NCBI GenBank assembly: GCA_030151565.1
Contig: JASLDM010000021.1
Location: 1 to 42,440, forward strand
Length of the DNA stretch: 42,440 nucleotides
From: Flavobacterium sp.
GTDB lineage: Bacteria; Bacteroidota; Bacteroidia; Flavobacteriales; Flavobacteriaceae
Direction: 5' to 3'
The position numbers and the translations under genes were made by a program. Below, in pieces: positions 8,301 through 17,194 of this stretch (within the stretch, counting starts at the first letter, position 1; every line of letters starts with the position of its first letter). The notes under the pieces are model-generated. The model was not told the origin of the DNA, did not search any database, and was given only the letters and a program-made list of their open reading frames with translations.

Positions 8301-10067
8301 TTATTTTATGGTAATTTCAAAAGGCATCAATGCCTGTGTTCCTTCTGCTTTATTAAAATAATTTAAGCGCTCAATCAAATCGTAGTTTGCAGTACCTATT
8401 TTCTCTTTCAACAACTCTTCTTGAGTTTTTAAGATAGATACTCCTAACAAATTTCGCAGCATATCCTCAAACTTAACTTCGTATTCTGGATAGTTTACAA
8501 TTTTATAATTACTTATTTCCACTTTCTTAGCTGCGTAAGCAATCGCTTTATCTAAACCTCCAAACTCATCAATTAATCCATTTTTCAAAGCATCTGTACC
8601 AGTCCAAACGCGCCCTTGTGCCAAGTCATTTACTTGTTCAAAAGTCATTTTTCTACCTTCCGCTACTCTATTTACAAAAACCTCATAAATCTCTTCCACA
8701 CCTTCTGTTATAAAGGCACGATCTTTCGACTCCAAAGCTCTAAAAGGACTGTATCCACTCGCATTATCGTGTGTTTGTACTTTCTCTGCATTTACGCCAA
8801 ATTTATCTGCCACTTGTTTAAAATTAGGCAACATTCCAAAAACACCGATCGATCCAGTAATCGTACTAGGATCTGCAAAAATTCGATCAGAATTACAAGC
8901 GATATAATATCCTCCTGAAGCCGCTACATCACCCATCGAAACAATCACTGGCTTTACTTTTTTAGTCAATTCAATTTCTCTCCAAATCAAATCTGAAGTC
9001 AAAGCACTTCCTCCAGGGCTATTCACACGCAAAACAATTGCCTTTACTTTATCATTATTTCGTGCTTTTCTCAACGCTCTATTGACCGATCCTTCTCCAA
9101 TATGACTCACACTACCTTCTCCACTCAAAATTTGACCTTGTGCATAAATAACAGCAACCTCATCCTTTGCACTACTTGCTTTTAATTTAGAAGCCGTTTC
9201 TTTTGCGTATTCAACAATATCAATTGTATTGTAGTCTTTTTCTTTTGCAACGCCAAGCGCTTTGCGAATCCCATCGTGATAAACATCTTCATACACAACT
9301 TTATCTACCAGTCCTACTGCTAAAGCTTTATTTGGTGTACGAGCTGCAAGACGATTTGCAATTCCATCCAAGGAATCTACAGTCATTTTACGACTCTTAG
9401 CAATATCTTCTGCTATGGTATTCCAAATCGAACGCAATAAAACAGTAGTTTGCTCACGATTTGCTTCACTCATATGTTGCTCTAAATAAGGTTCAACAGC
9501 ACTTTTATATTTTCCGTGACGAATCACTTCCATTTTCACCCCTGTTTTGTCTTGCAAATCTTTTAAGTATAAAATTTCCGTAGCCAATCCTTTAAAATCC
9601 AAACCTCCTACTGGATTTAAATATACCGTATCTGCCACCGAATTCATATAATATTCTCCTTGGCTGTACACATTTGCATAAGCAACTACAAACTTACCAG
9701 AAGCTTTAAAGGACTCCAATTGTTCACGAATAGCGCGTCGTTGTGCCATTCCTAATATTGATTGGTTATTTAAGATAGAAATCCCTTTAATCTTATCATC
9801 TGTTTTAGCTGCTTCGATAGCATTTAAGATATCGGTAACTCCATCAGCGTTTGATTCGCTGTAATTAAAATCTTTAAAATTGAACTTCCCTGCATAATCA
9901 TACTTGACCTTAGACAAATCCAAATTGATTACAGAGTTCTCTTTAACTGTTACTTTTTCACTATTCCCCCCAAATAATGCCCCTAGTAAGATTATTCCAA
10001 AGAATAAAATTCCACAAAACAAAAACAGCCCCACAAGGGTTGCTAATACATTTCTTAAAAACTTCAT
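8301..10067 (-). CDS. sppA: Signal peptide peptidase SppA (67K type)
   Basis: The 588-residue protein is a double-domain SppA, the membrane serine protease that degrades cleaved signal peptides. An N-terminal membrane segment spans about residues 8-33. The amino domain carries the general-base lysine in HGKYKSAVEP (K188), and the carboxy domain carries the nucleophile serine in VAASGGYYIA (S384). Together they form the Ser-Lys dyad known from the E. coli enzyme. The RVNSPGGSALTSD block (about 347-359) is typical of the substrate cleft. Length is close to the E. coli 618 residues. It is transcribed before the AsmA-family gene and divergent from folK. A near-consensus -7 element (GACTTTTG, 10101-10094) lies about 27 bp before the ATG. 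Confidence 0.95.
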   Translation of the reverse strand: MKFLRNVLATLVGLFLFCGILFFGIILLGALFGGNSEKVTVKENSVINLDLSKVKYDYAGKFNFKDFNYSESNADGVTDILNAIEAAKTDDKIKGISILNNQSILGMAQRRAIREQLESFKASGKFVVAYANVYSQGEYYMNSVADTVYLNPVGGLDFKGLATEILYLKDLQDKTGVKMEVIRHGKYKSAVEPYLEQHMSEANREQTTVLLRSIWNTIAEDIAKSRKMTVDSLDGIANRLAARTPNKALAVGLVDKVVYEDVYHDGIRKALGVAKEKDYNTIDIVEYAKETASKLKASSAKDEVAVIYAQGQILSGEGSVSHIGEGSVNRALRKARNNDKVKAIVLRVNSPGGSALTSDLIWREIELTKKVKPVIVSMGDVAASGGYYIACNSDRIFADPSTITGSIGVFGMLPNFKQVADKFGVNAEKVQTHDNASGYSPFRALESKDRAFITEGVEEIYEVFVNRVAEGRKMTFEQVNDLAQGRVWTGTDALKNGLIDEFGGLDKAIAYAAKKVEISNYKIVNYPEYEVKFEDMLRNLLGVSILKTQEELLKEKIGTANYDLIERLNYFNKAEGTQALMPFEITIK

Positions 10068-10178
10068 TGTTACATTTTTCTTTATCAGTCGTTCAAAAGT
10101 CTTTTTCGTTACACATTTTATTATTTTTTTGTGAATAACAACTAGCTAGTCTGTGCCAACTATTCCAAATAGTTTTAG

Positions 10179-10186
10179 TTAATTTG
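10179..10186 (+). promoter_or_regulatory. Near-consensus -7 element (TTAATTTG) of the folK-dNK gene
   Basis: Seven of eight positions match TAnnTTTG. It ends 4 bp before the first ATG (10191), so the transcript would start at or next to the start codon. No clear -33 box was found. Confidence 0.4.
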
Positions 10187-10190
10187 CCAA

Positions 10191-11327
10191 ATGTTTATGC
10201 AAAATCAAATCGTACTTTCCTTAGGTAGCAATCAAGGCAACCGCTTAGAGCATTTAGAAAAAGCTATTGCAGAACTCCACAAAACTGTAGGTACTGTAGT
10301 TCAAATTTCTCCTATTTACGAAACTCCTGCTTGGGGTTTTGAAAGCGAGTCTTTTTATAACTGTGCTTTATTAATGCATTCCTCTTTTGAAGCCAAGATG
10401 ATTTTAGACAAAATCCTAGCCATCGAAATTCAATTAGGACGAGTGCGTTTAGATCAAAAAGGATATAGTGCACGTAAAATAGACATTGATATCATTGCAT
10501 ATAATCAAGAAGTATATCAATTAGAAGATTTAACAATTCCACACCCTCTATTACAAGAACGTCGTTTTGTATTACAACCTGCTGCTGATTTACATTTAGA
10601 TTGGTCTCATCCATTGTTTAAAAAATCTTTTAAAAATCTTTTATCCGAGTGCCAAGATACTACCAATTGTTCCAAGGTAGGAACCATTTTATCTCCTATA
10701 CATCATTACGATTTCCATAAAGTTAATTTTGTAGCCATCGAAGGAAATATAGGCGCAGGAAAAACAACTCTTGTTCATAAAATATCAGAAGATTTCAATG
10801 CAAAAATGGTTCTTGAAGGTTTTGCTGACAATCCTTTTCTTCCTAAATTTTATAAAGATGCGGCTCGTTATGCTTTTCCATTAGAAATGTCTTTCTTAGC
10901 AGATCGCTATTCTCAATTATCAGATGATTTGGGACAATTTGATTTATTTAAAGAATTTATTATTGCGGATTATTATATATTCAAATCACTAATATTTGCA
11001 CAAATCACCTTAGAAGAAGATGAGTTTCGCTTATACAAGCAGGTGTTTGAAATTATGTATAAAGAAACTCCTAAACCCGATTTATATGTTTATTTATATC
11101 AAAACACGGATCGTTTATTGGAGAATATTAAAAAAAGAGGGCGTTCTTATGAAAGTGAAATTCCTGCCACATATTTAGAACAAGTAAATCAAGGCTACTT
11201 TAATTACATCAAAACCTTGCCCACAGACAAGGTATTGATGATTGATATTTCTGAGATGGACTTTGTTGCCCGTCAAGAAGATTACATTTCTATTCTAGAA
11301 GCTATACAAAACAAACTAGCTTCTTAA
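10191..11327 (+). CDS. folK: FolK-deoxynucleoside kinase fusion protein
   Basis: The 378-residue protein joins two enzymes. Residues 1-150 are FolK (6-hydroxymethyl-7,8-dihydropterin pyrophosphokinase, folate pathway), with LSLGSNQGNR at 9-18, the SPIYETPAWG loop at 40-49 and the RKIDIDI metal-binding segment at 96-102. After a linker, residues 178-376 are a deoxynucleoside kinase of the dGK/dCK type, with P-loop GNIGAGKTT (185-193), the LADRYSQ segment holding the conserved Asp-Arg, and the KRGRSYE lid. The kinase half would salvage deoxynucleosides for dNTP synthesis, linking folate and nucleotide supply. This fusion occurs in other Flavobacteria as far as I know. The start may be the second ATG (10197). 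The 3' end overlaps the convergent TrmH gene by 12 bp. Confidence 0.92.
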   Translation: MFMQNQIVLSLGSNQGNRLEHLEKAIAELHKTVGTVVQISPIYETPAWGFESESFYNCALLMHSSFEAKMILDKILAIEIQLGRVRLDQKGYSARKIDIDIIAYNQEVYQLEDLTIPHPLLQERRFVLQPAADLHLDWSHPLFKKSFKNLLSECQDTTNCSKVGTILSPIHHYDFHKVNFVAIEGNIGAGKTTLVHKISEDFNAKMVLEGFADNPFLPKFYKDAARYAFPLEMSFLADRYSQLSDDLGQFDLFKEFIIADYYIFKSLIFAQITLEEDEFRLYKQVFEIMYKETPKPDLYVYLYQNTDRLLENIKKRGRSYESEIPATYLEQVNQGYFNYIKTLPTDKVLMIDISEMDFVARQEDYISILEAIQNKLAS

Positions 11328-11855
11328 GCGTTGCATTTGTTGGAACAAATCCCAAACAACAATTCCAGCACTTACTGAAATATTTAAAGAATGTTTTGTT
11401 CCTAATTGTGGAATTTCTATTACACCATCGCACAGATCAACTGCTTTTTGCGCAACGCCTTTTACTTCATTTCCAAAAACCAACGCATAACGTATACCTT
11501 CACTTATTGTAAATGAATCTAGCATCACACTATGCTCAACTTGTTCTATTGCTTGAACAGAAACTCCTTCTTGCTTCAGTTCATCAATAACTTCAAGTAC
11601 ATTTTCACGATATTCCCAAGTCACTGTTTCTGTAGCTCCCAAAGCTGTTTTATGGATTTCTTTATGGGGAGGTGTTGCCGTAATGCCACAGAGATAAATC
11701 TTCTCTATTAAAAAAGCATCACATGTTCTAAATACAGATCCAATATTGTGTAAACTACGAATATCGTCTAAAATAACAATGATAGGAGTCTTATCAGACT
11801 CTTTGAATTCTGAGACATTCTTACGTTCCAATTCACTGTTTGTTAATTTTCGCAT
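11316..11855 (-). CDS. TrmH/SpoU family RNA 2'-O-methyltransferase
   Basis: With the ATG at 11855 the product is 179 residues, a minimal SPOUT methyltransferase without the N-terminal RNA-binding domain of rRNA enzymes. The three family motifs are visible: motif 1 DDIRSLHNIGSVFRTCDAF, motif 2 YALVFGNEVKGV and motif 3 IPQLGTKHSLNISVSAGIV, which form the trefoil-knot AdoMet site. It would modify a ribose in tRNA or rRNA; the target base cannot be told from sequence alone. An in-frame TTG at 11873 is rejected because it is part of the promoter's TTTG. The gene converges on and overlaps the folK fusion by 12 bp. Confidence 0.9.
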   Translation of the reverse strand: MRKLTNSELERKNVSEFKESDKTPIIVILDDIRSLHNIGSVFRTCDAFLIEKIYLCGITATPPHKEIHKTALGATETVTWEYRENVLEVIDELKQEGVSVQAIEQVEHSVMLDSFTISEGIRYALVFGNEVKGVAQKAVDLCDGVIEIPQLGTKHSLNISVSAGIVVWDLFQQMQRLRS

Positions 11856-11870
11856 GAATTTATTTTTTTG

Positions 11871-11878
11871 CAAAAATA
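11871..11878 (-). promoter_or_regulatory. -7 promoter element (TATTTTTG) of the TrmH gene
   Basis: Exact TAnnTTTG on the minus strand, 15 bp before the ATG. The leader would be about 10 nt. No good -33 box is seen at the expected spacing. Confidence 0.5.
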
Positions 11879-11978
11879 GGTATTTTTTTTAGATAGACTC
11901 GTCCATAACATTTCGAGCTCCCACAATAATCTACACATCTTTTTTACTACCTTTAAAAAAACACATTACCATATACCG

Positions 11979-12263
11979 ATGAGAATTACAAAACAATCCT
12001 CCATATTACTATCGACAACCGCAATAATGCAATTTCTTTTTTTAGCGATCTTACTCGCAGGAACTTACGGATCGCTACAATCAAATACTTTTTTGAATGC
12101 AGCCTTCGAATTGATTTGGATTCCAACTTTACTCTTCCTATTTGCCACTCCAATTTTACTCGGCTTGCTTATCTACAAGCAAAAATTCAAAAACAAAAAC
12201 ATTCCTACACTCTTAATAGCAACGAGTCTTATATGTATCATTCTCCTTTTTACACTTAATTAA
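11979..12263 (+). CDS. Small three-helix membrane protein, unknown
   Basis: The 94-residue protein has three predicted membrane helices (about residues 9-30, 43-66 and 74-92) with a short basic loop KQKFKNKN between the second and third. I do not recognise a family. It has no enzymatic motif. It is preceded by a weak -7-like TACCTTTA (11948-11955), and no clear terminator follows. It is divergent from the TrmH gene and about 200 bp upstream of the FUSC-like gene, which has its own promoter. Its compact ORF, Ile/Leu-rich composition and plausible start make it likely real, but function is open. Confidence 0.6.
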   Translation: MRITKQSSILLSTTAIMQFLFLAILLAGTYGSLQSNTFLNAAFELIWIPTLLFLFATPILLGLLIYKQKFKNKNIPTLLIATSLICIILLFTLN

Positions 12264-12434
12264 TCATTCTCGTTTTCATTTGACTACGCCTTAAACGAAC
12301 TCATCTCTATAGAATACAAGTAAAAAATCTTAGTGCTTTATACATACTCAATTTAGAAAAATGAGTTAGTCAAAGTTGATCATTTTTAGCATTTCCTTAC
12401 AAGTTTGAAATTAGCAAACTCAAAAAAACTATGA

Positions 12435-12442
12435 TATTTTTG
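12435..12442 (+). promoter_or_regulatory. -7 promoter element (TATTTTTG) of the FUSC-like gene
   Basis: Exact TAnnTTTG, 19 bp before the ATG at 12462, followed by the common GCAC context. The -33 region (TTAG around 12411-12414) is weak. Confidence 0.55.
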
Positions 12443-12461
12443 CACGCTAATCAAATTTAAA

Positions 12462-12974
12462 ATGATAAACACCCTCATTAAAAGAGTGATCACTTCCCCA
12501 TTAATCATTTATATGATTCGTTGTATACTTGGCTTTATCATCGGGTATCAACTCTATATTCGTTTTCCTGAATATGAATTAATGTGGACCTTAATTAGTA
12601 TAATACTTGTAATATCTCCAGAGGGAAAAGACTCCAGAAGACTTTCTATTGAACGTTTTAAATCTAACCTTGTCGGCTCCGTTGTAGGACTTATCTGTTT
12701 ATTGATCCATGAACCTGGTTTTTACATAACAATCATTGGAATAATACTGACTATTAGTATTTGCTATATTTTCAAAATTATGAACATGGCACGTGTAGCT
12801 TTAGTCGCACTATTAATTGTATTAGTTCAACCACATTTTACACAAGCCGAAATAGGTCCTTTTCTTCGTGTAGCTTCTGTGACCCTAGGTTGCATTATCG
12901 GCTTAACAATTACCGTTTTAACTTCAATGCTTATCCGAAGTTTAAAAAAACATTATAAGATCCCTTTGAATTAA
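12462..12974 (+). CDS. FUSC/ArAE-like small membrane protein
   Basis: The 170-residue protein has about five hydrophobic helices. It resembles the membrane half of the fusaric acid resistance/aromatic acid exporter (FUSC) superfamily: an early Gly-rich helix (IRCILGFIIGYQL), WTLISIILVISPEG and then GSVVGLI are the typical order. Complete FUSC exporters repeat this unit and add a cytoplasmic domain, so this is a single-unit version that would need to oligomerise. The substrate is unknown. Only 6 bp separate its stop from the stop of the convergent TPR gene, with no terminator hairpin visible. Confidence 0.65.
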   Translation: MINTLIKRVITSPLIIYMIRCILGFIIGYQLYIRFPEYELMWTLISIILVISPEGKDSRRLSIERFKSNLVGSVVGLICLLIHEPGFYITIIGIILTISICYIFKIMNMARVALVALLIVLVQPHFTQAEIGPFLRVASVTLGCIIGLTITVLTSMLIRSLKKHYKIPLN

Positions 12975-12980
12975 AAAATA

Positions 12981-13943
12981 TTATTCTGAAAAATGAATAT
13001 TATTATCCTCTAATATTTTAATAAACACGCTTTTATCCCCCATTTTATCCATTTCAACATAAGTGTGTTGAATCCATTTTTCAGCATCAACACTATACGG
13101 TGAGTCTTGCTCAATATACAAATTATAAGCTTTGCACATTGCATCTAAGCCTTTTTCAAATTCTTCTAAATTCAAAATATAAACCATCCCCAATCCATAA
13201 AAAGCTTCAGGATTATGAGGCGCCTGAACAGCAAATCGACTAAAAGCTTCTAGGGCTTTTTTATAGTCTTCTTTATATTGATAAGTAACTCCTAAGTTTT
13301 GTAAAGGCATCATTCCAGAGGGGTCAATCTCTAACGATTTTTCATAAGCTAGAATAGCTTGATCAAAATCCCCCAATTTTCTAGACACAATTCCGATTTT
13401 ATCCCATGCAAAAGCAAATTCTTTATCTATTTCAACAGCTTTTTTAAACAGTGTTAGAGCCTCTTTTAAATTATCTGTTTTTAAAAGCTCTAGTCCCTGA
13501 TTATAATAATCAAGTGCTTGATCATTTTTAGAGAAGGATGCTTCACTACGTTTATCACTAATACTAATTTTATCCTTTAATACAGGGCATCTTTCCATTA
13601 AATAACGCTGCATTACTTGATACTCTCTTCGATAATTCTCTGAATCTGAATCATTATTAATTTCAAGGGTTACTTCATTTCCTTCTCCTGATAAAGCAGC
13701 TAAATCAAGACTTCCCAAATGCTTTCCTAATTGATAAGCAGCAACCTGACTGTGAATGCAACTACTGATATTCGCCATAAAATCTTCTGTATTCTTATTT
13801 TCTACTTCAACTTCGTCAATACATAAACAAGCTTCAAGCGTAAGCTCTTCAAAAAGTGTTTGAACAGCTATTTCTGATTTTTCCTGAGCCATAACCGTTA
13901 AAGAAGTTGCGATTCCTAACAAATAAACAAGTATCAATCTCAT
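12981..13943 (-). CDS. Exported TPR-repeat protein
   Basis: With the ATG at 13943 the product is 320 residues, starting with a cleavable signal peptide (hydrophobic residues 3-16, cleavage near VMAQ). An N-terminal region with several Cys (ACLCIDEVE and ISSCIHSQ) is followed by at least three tetratricopeptide repeats: ALDYYNQGLELLKTDNLKEA, AFAWDKIGIVSRKLGDFDQA and MMPLQNLGVTYQYKEDYKKA. A fourth reads PEAFYGLGMVYILNLEEFEK. It is likely a periplasmic scaffold for protein-protein contact. Partners are unknown. An in-frame TTG at 13967 is rejected because it forms part of the -7-like CATTTTTG (13972-13965). Confidence 0.85.
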   Translation of the reverse strand: MRLILVYLLGIATSLTVMAQEKSEIAVQTLFEELTLEACLCIDEVEVENKNTEDFMANISSCIHSQVAAYQLGKHLGSLDLAALSGEGNEVTLEINNDSDSENYRREYQVMQRYLMERCPVLKDKISISDKRSEASFSKNDQALDYYNQGLELLKTDNLKEALTLFKKAVEIDKEFAFAWDKIGIVSRKLGDFDQAILAYEKSLEIDPSGMMPLQNLGVTYQYKEDYKKALEAFSRFAVQAPHNPEAFYGLGMVYILNLEEFEKGLDAMCKAYNLYIEQDSPYSVDAEKWIQHTYVEMDKMGDKSVFIKILEDNNIHFSE

Positions 13944-14065
13944 ATTTATATTTTTAAGATGTTCCAAAAATGTTAAAATACCATTTTATTCAATATCAAA
14001 TCAGCTTTTAATTGAAAATATTTGTCCTACACCTGATTACTAATTTAAGTCTTTTCGGTTCCTTT

Positions 14066-14096
14066 TTAGTGATTCCAAAATCTTAAAGTATATTTG
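14066..14096 (+). promoter_or_regulatory. mutS promoter (TATATTTG, -33 TTTAG)
   Basis: TATATTTG at 14089-14096 is an exact -7 match. TTTAG at 14065-14069 lies 19 bp upstream as a near -33 match. The ATG follows 25 bp later. Confidence 0.6.
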
Positions 14097-14121
14097 TACT
14101 CTTAAAATATCAAATTGAATT

Positions 14122-16719
14122 ATGTCTGCTAAAGCTAAAGCCCCGAAAGAAACGCCACTAATGAAACAGTACAACGATATTAAGCGTAAATATCCCGATG
14201 CTTGTTTACTTTTTCGAGTTGGTGATTTCTATGAAACCTTTGGGGAAGACGCTGTACGTACTGCTCAAATTCTAGGTATTACCCTTACTAAACGAGGAGC
14301 CGGTTCTGCAAACGAAACAGAGCTCGCCGGTTTTCCACACCATTCCATCAATGTTTACCTTCCCAAATTGGTCAAAGCAGGATTGCGTGTAGCTATTTGT
14401 GATCAATTAGAGGACCCTAAAACCACAAAAACAATTGTAAAACGAGGAGTAACAGAACTTGTTACACCTGGAGTCGCATTAAACGATGAGGTTTTACATT
14501 CTAAAACGAATAACTTTCTTGCTGCCTTACATTTTGGAAAAAAACATATTGGTATTGCCTTTTTAGATGTATCTACAGGAGAGTTTCTAACAGCCGAAGG
14601 GGATTCTGAATATATTGACAAATTACTTCAAAACTTCAATCCAAGTGAAGTATTGGTTCAGAAGAACACTAAAAACAATTTTTTACATACGTTTGGATCT
14701 GACTTCAATTTATTTTATTTGGAAGATTGGGTTTTTAAAGAAGATTTTGCTTTTGAATCTTTAACACAACACTTCCAAACTAAATCTTTAAAAGGATTTG
14801 GTGTAGAAGAATTACAAGAAGGCATCATTGCGAGTGGTGCAATTTTACACTACTTGTCTGAAACGCAACATACAAAAATAAAACACATTTCGAACTTACA
14901 ACGTATTGCAGAAGACGCCTACGTTTGGATGGATCGATTTACCATTCGCAACTTGGAATTGTATAACAGCACAAATCCAAACGCTATTACCTTACTAGAT
15001 GTAATTGACAAAACACTTTCTCCAATGGGAGGCCGTTTATTAAAACGTTGGTTAGCACTTCCTCTTAAAGAGGAAAAACGAATTCTAGATCGACATGAAA
15101 TCGTTTCTGTTTTAAAAGCCGATACTGCATTATTACAAGATTTTCAATATCAAATCAAACAAATATCAGATTTAGAACGTTTAGTTTCTAAAGTAGCTAC
15201 TGGAAAAGTTTCACCTCGTGAACTACGCTATTTAAAAGATTCTTTAGATGCTATTATTCCTATTAAATCAGCAGCTTTAAACAGTAGTAATGATTCCCTG
15301 AAAACCATCGGAGATCGGCTACATTCTTGTGAGTTACTTCGCGAAAGAATTGCCACAACAATTCATCCAGATGCGCCAGTTGCACTTTCTAAGGGAAATG
15401 CTATTGCTCCAGGAATAAGCCAAGAACTTGATGATCTTCGCAATATCTCTAATGCAGGTAAATCTTATTTAGATGAAATGGAGAAACGCGAAAGCGAAAA
15501 AACAGGTATTCCGTCATTAAAAATAGCCTTCAATAATGTTTTCGGATATTATATTGAAGTACGAAACACGCATAAAGATAAAGTTCCACAAGACTGGATC
15601 CGAAAACAAACATTGGTGAGTGCCGAACGCTACATTACAGAAGAGCTAAAGGAATATGAGAATAAAATTCTAGGCGCAGAAGACAAAATTACGAAACTAG
15701 AAAGTGACTTGTATGAACAATTTATTATTTGGTGCGCACAATATATCAAGCCAGTTCAATTAAATGCGAATCTAGTTGCTCAGATTGATTGTTTAACTTC
15801 ATTTGCACAATTGGCAATCGAGAACAATTATATACGCCCTGAAATTGATGACAGCTTTGATCTAGACATTAAAGATGGTCGACACCCTGTTATTGAAAAA
15901 CAATTACCTCACGATATACCTTATATCACTAATGATGTTTTCTTAAATAACACTACGCAACAAATCATCATGATTACGGGACCTAATATGTCGGGAAAAT
16001 CAGCTATTTTAAGACAAACTGCTCTTATCGTTCTGTTAGCTCAAATGGGAAGTTTTGTTCCAGCTACCTCTGTACGTATGGGATTGGTTGATAAAATTTT
16101 CACACGTGTAGGCGCTTCTGATAATATTTCGATGGGAGAATCTACTTTTATGGTCGAAATGAATGAAACTGCATCTATCTTGAACAATATTTCCGATCGC
16201 AGCTTAGTCTTACTAGATGAAATTGGACGTGGGACAAGTACCTATGATGGTATTTCAATAGCTTGGGCTATTGCAGAATACTTACACGAACATCCCTCTA
16301 AAGCTAAAACATTATTTGCTACACATTATCACGAACTTAATGATATGCAAGAACATTTTGGAGGAATTAAAAACTTCAATGTATCAGTCAAAGAACTAAA
16401 AGACAACGTATTATTTATTAGAAAACTAGTACCTGGTGGAAGCGCCCATAGCTTTGGGATCCATGTGGCAAAAATGGCAGGTATGCCACAAACCGTTCTT
16501 TTACGTGCGCAAAAAATGCTCAAACAATTAGAGAAAAAACAAGGAAACGATACAAATGGTCTAAAACCTGCTGAAGAAGAACTTCAATTAAGCATCTTTA
16601 ATGTTGAAGATCCATTGCTTGCGAATATAAAAGAAGAATTAACTGTTCTCGACATTAATACACTTACACCGGTGGAAGCATTGATGAAGCTTAACGCCCT
16701 AAAAAAAATGATTGAATAG
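14122..16719 (+). CDS. mutS: DNA mismatch repair protein MutS
   Basis: The 865-residue protein has the normal MutS1 length. The mismatch-reading motif F-x-E is seen in VGDFYETFGEDA (about residues 33-44) after LMKQYNDIKRKYPD. The connector, lever and clamp domains follow. The ATPase has Walker A GPNMSGKS (620-627), the signature STFMVEMNETASIL, Walker B SLVLLDEIGRGTST and the ATHYHEL switch. A C-terminal segment ends in a short helix that could serve dimer/tetramer contacts. MutS recognises mispairs and recruits MutL. The gene stands alone between its own promoter and terminator. Confidence 0.98.
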   Translation: MSAKAKAPKETPLMKQYNDIKRKYPDACLLFRVGDFYETFGEDAVRTAQILGITLTKRGAGSANETELAGFPHHSINVYLPKLVKAGLRVAICDQLEDPKTTKTIVKRGVTELVTPGVALNDEVLHSKTNNFLAALHFGKKHIGIAFLDVSTGEFLTAEGDSEYIDKLLQNFNPSEVLVQKNTKNNFLHTFGSDFNLFYLEDWVFKEDFAFESLTQHFQTKSLKGFGVEELQEGIIASGAILHYLSETQHTKIKHISNLQRIAEDAYVWMDRFTIRNLELYNSTNPNAITLLDVIDKTLSPMGGRLLKRWLALPLKEEKRILDRHEIVSVLKADTALLQDFQYQIKQISDLERLVSKVATGKVSPRELRYLKDSLDAIIPIKSAALNSSNDSLKTIGDRLHSCELLRERIATTIHPDAPVALSKGNAIAPGISQELDDLRNISNAGKSYLDEMEKRESEKTGIPSLKIAFNNVFGYYIEVRNTHKDKVPQDWIRKQTLVSAERYITEELKEYENKILGAEDKITKLESDLYEQFIIWCAQYIKPVQLNANLVAQIDCLTSFAQLAIENNYIRPEIDDSFDLDIKDGRHPVIEKQLPHDIPYITNDVFLNNTTQQIIMITGPNMSGKSAILRQTALIVLLAQMGSFVPATSVRMGLVDKIFTRVGASDNISMGESTFMVEMNETASILNNISDRSLVLLDEIGRGTSTYDGISIAWAIAEYLHEHPSKAKTLFATHYHELNDMQEHFGGIKNFNVSVKELKDNVLFIRKLVPGGSAHSFGIHVAKMAGMPQTVLLRAQKMLKQLEKKQGNDTNGLKPAEEELQLSIFNVEDPLLANIKEELTVLDINTLTPVEALMKLNALKKMIE

Positions 16720-16722
16720 CAT

Positions 16723-16753
16723 AAAACTCCTAGATATTTCTAGGAGTTTTTTA
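16723..16753 (+). terminator. mutS terminator
   Basis: Stem aaaactcctag (16723-16733) pairs perfectly with ctaggagtttt (16740-16750), with a 6-nt loop and a T run. Confidence 0.92.
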
Positions 16754-16931
16754 GTTGACAACACACTAAATCAATAAATTTTATTTCATTTACTATACCA
16801 AAAAACGAATAAAAACATAGTTTAGTCGAATTCCAAAAGTCTTTTTTTATTTTTTCACAAAAAACAAACCTTTTTAAAACCTTTAAACCAATTACTTACC
16901 CATTAATTCATTTTTTTCTTCACAAAACTCC

Positions 16932-16961
16932 TTGTGAATATCATAAAACATACTATATTTG
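16932..16961 (+). promoter_or_regulatory. Distal tRNA promoter P1 (TTG-N19-TATATTTG)
   Basis: TTG (16932-16934), a 19-bp spacer and TATATTTG (16954-16961) match the Bacteroidota promoter. Upstream, 16754-16931 is AT-rich with no gene seen. Confidence 0.7.
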
Positions 16962-16986
16962 CACACGCAATACGGAAGTAAAGCAA
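16954..16986 (+). repeat. Promoter-leader repeat, copy 1
   Basis: About 33 bp running from TATATTTG through GCAATACGGAAGTAA to GCAA. It recurs exactly 100 bp downstream (17054-17086) with only two differences (A/T and A/C). Confidence 0.85.
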
Positions 16987-17030
16987 CGTTCATAAGAAAA
17001 TAAACGAAAAAAACATATTTTTAAAAAACA

Positions 17031-17061
17031 TTTGCAAATTATAAAATAAGCTTTATATTTG
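17031..17061 (+). promoter_or_regulatory. Proximal tRNA promoter P2 (TTTG-N19-TATATTTG)
   Basis: TTTG (17031-17034), a 19-bp spacer and TATATTTG (17054-17061) give a full consensus match, 48 bp before the first tRNA. Confidence 0.8.
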
Positions 17062-17086
17062 CACTCGCAATACGGAAGTAACGCAA
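17054..17086 (+). repeat. Promoter-leader repeat, copy 2
   Basis: Second copy of the 33-bp unit, covering the P2 -7 element and the transcribed leader. Confidence 0.85.
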
Positions 17087-17088
17087 AA

Positions 17089-17099
17089 GTTCTTTAAAA
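17089..17099 (+). promoter_or_regulatory. boxA-like antitermination motif in the tRNA leader
   Basis: GTTCTTTAAAA lies in the leader just before the tRNAs and resembles the rRNA boxA core (CTTTAA-type). The role is inferred from position and sequence only. Confidence 0.3.
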
Positions 17100-17108
17100 A
17101 TACGAAAC

Positions 17109-17181
17109 GCGAAAATAGCTCAGTTGGTAGAGCGCAACCTTGCCAAGGTTGAGGTCGCGGGTTCGAACCCCGTTTTTCGCT
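17109..17181 (+). tRNA. tRNA-Gly (anticodon GCC)
   Basis: The 73-nt cloverleaf has acceptor gcgaaaa (17109-17115) paired with ttttcgc (17174-17180). The D-arm is GCTC/GAGC-type, the anticodon stem caacc/ggttg encloses loop TTGCCAA, and the T-loop is TTCGAAC. Discriminator T; CCA is not encoded. Confidence 0.97.
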
Positions 17182-17194
17182 CTATAAAATATAC

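Noticed and set aside
11856..11873. Longer TrmH-family start at a TTG (11873)
   Set aside because: The TTG is part of the promoter's TATTTTTG; the ATG at 11855 suits the family.
12347..12366. Short inverted repeat before the FUSC-like gene
   Set aside because: Only 5 bp of stem in AT-rich DNA; expected by chance.
13944..13967. Longer TPR-protein start at a TTG (13967)
   Set aside because: It overlaps a -7-like CATTTTTG and would put a polar stretch before the signal peptide.
16954..17086. CRISPR-like interpretation of the repeated 33-bp promoter units
   Set aside because: Only two copies, each containing a full promoter, and followed by tRNAs.
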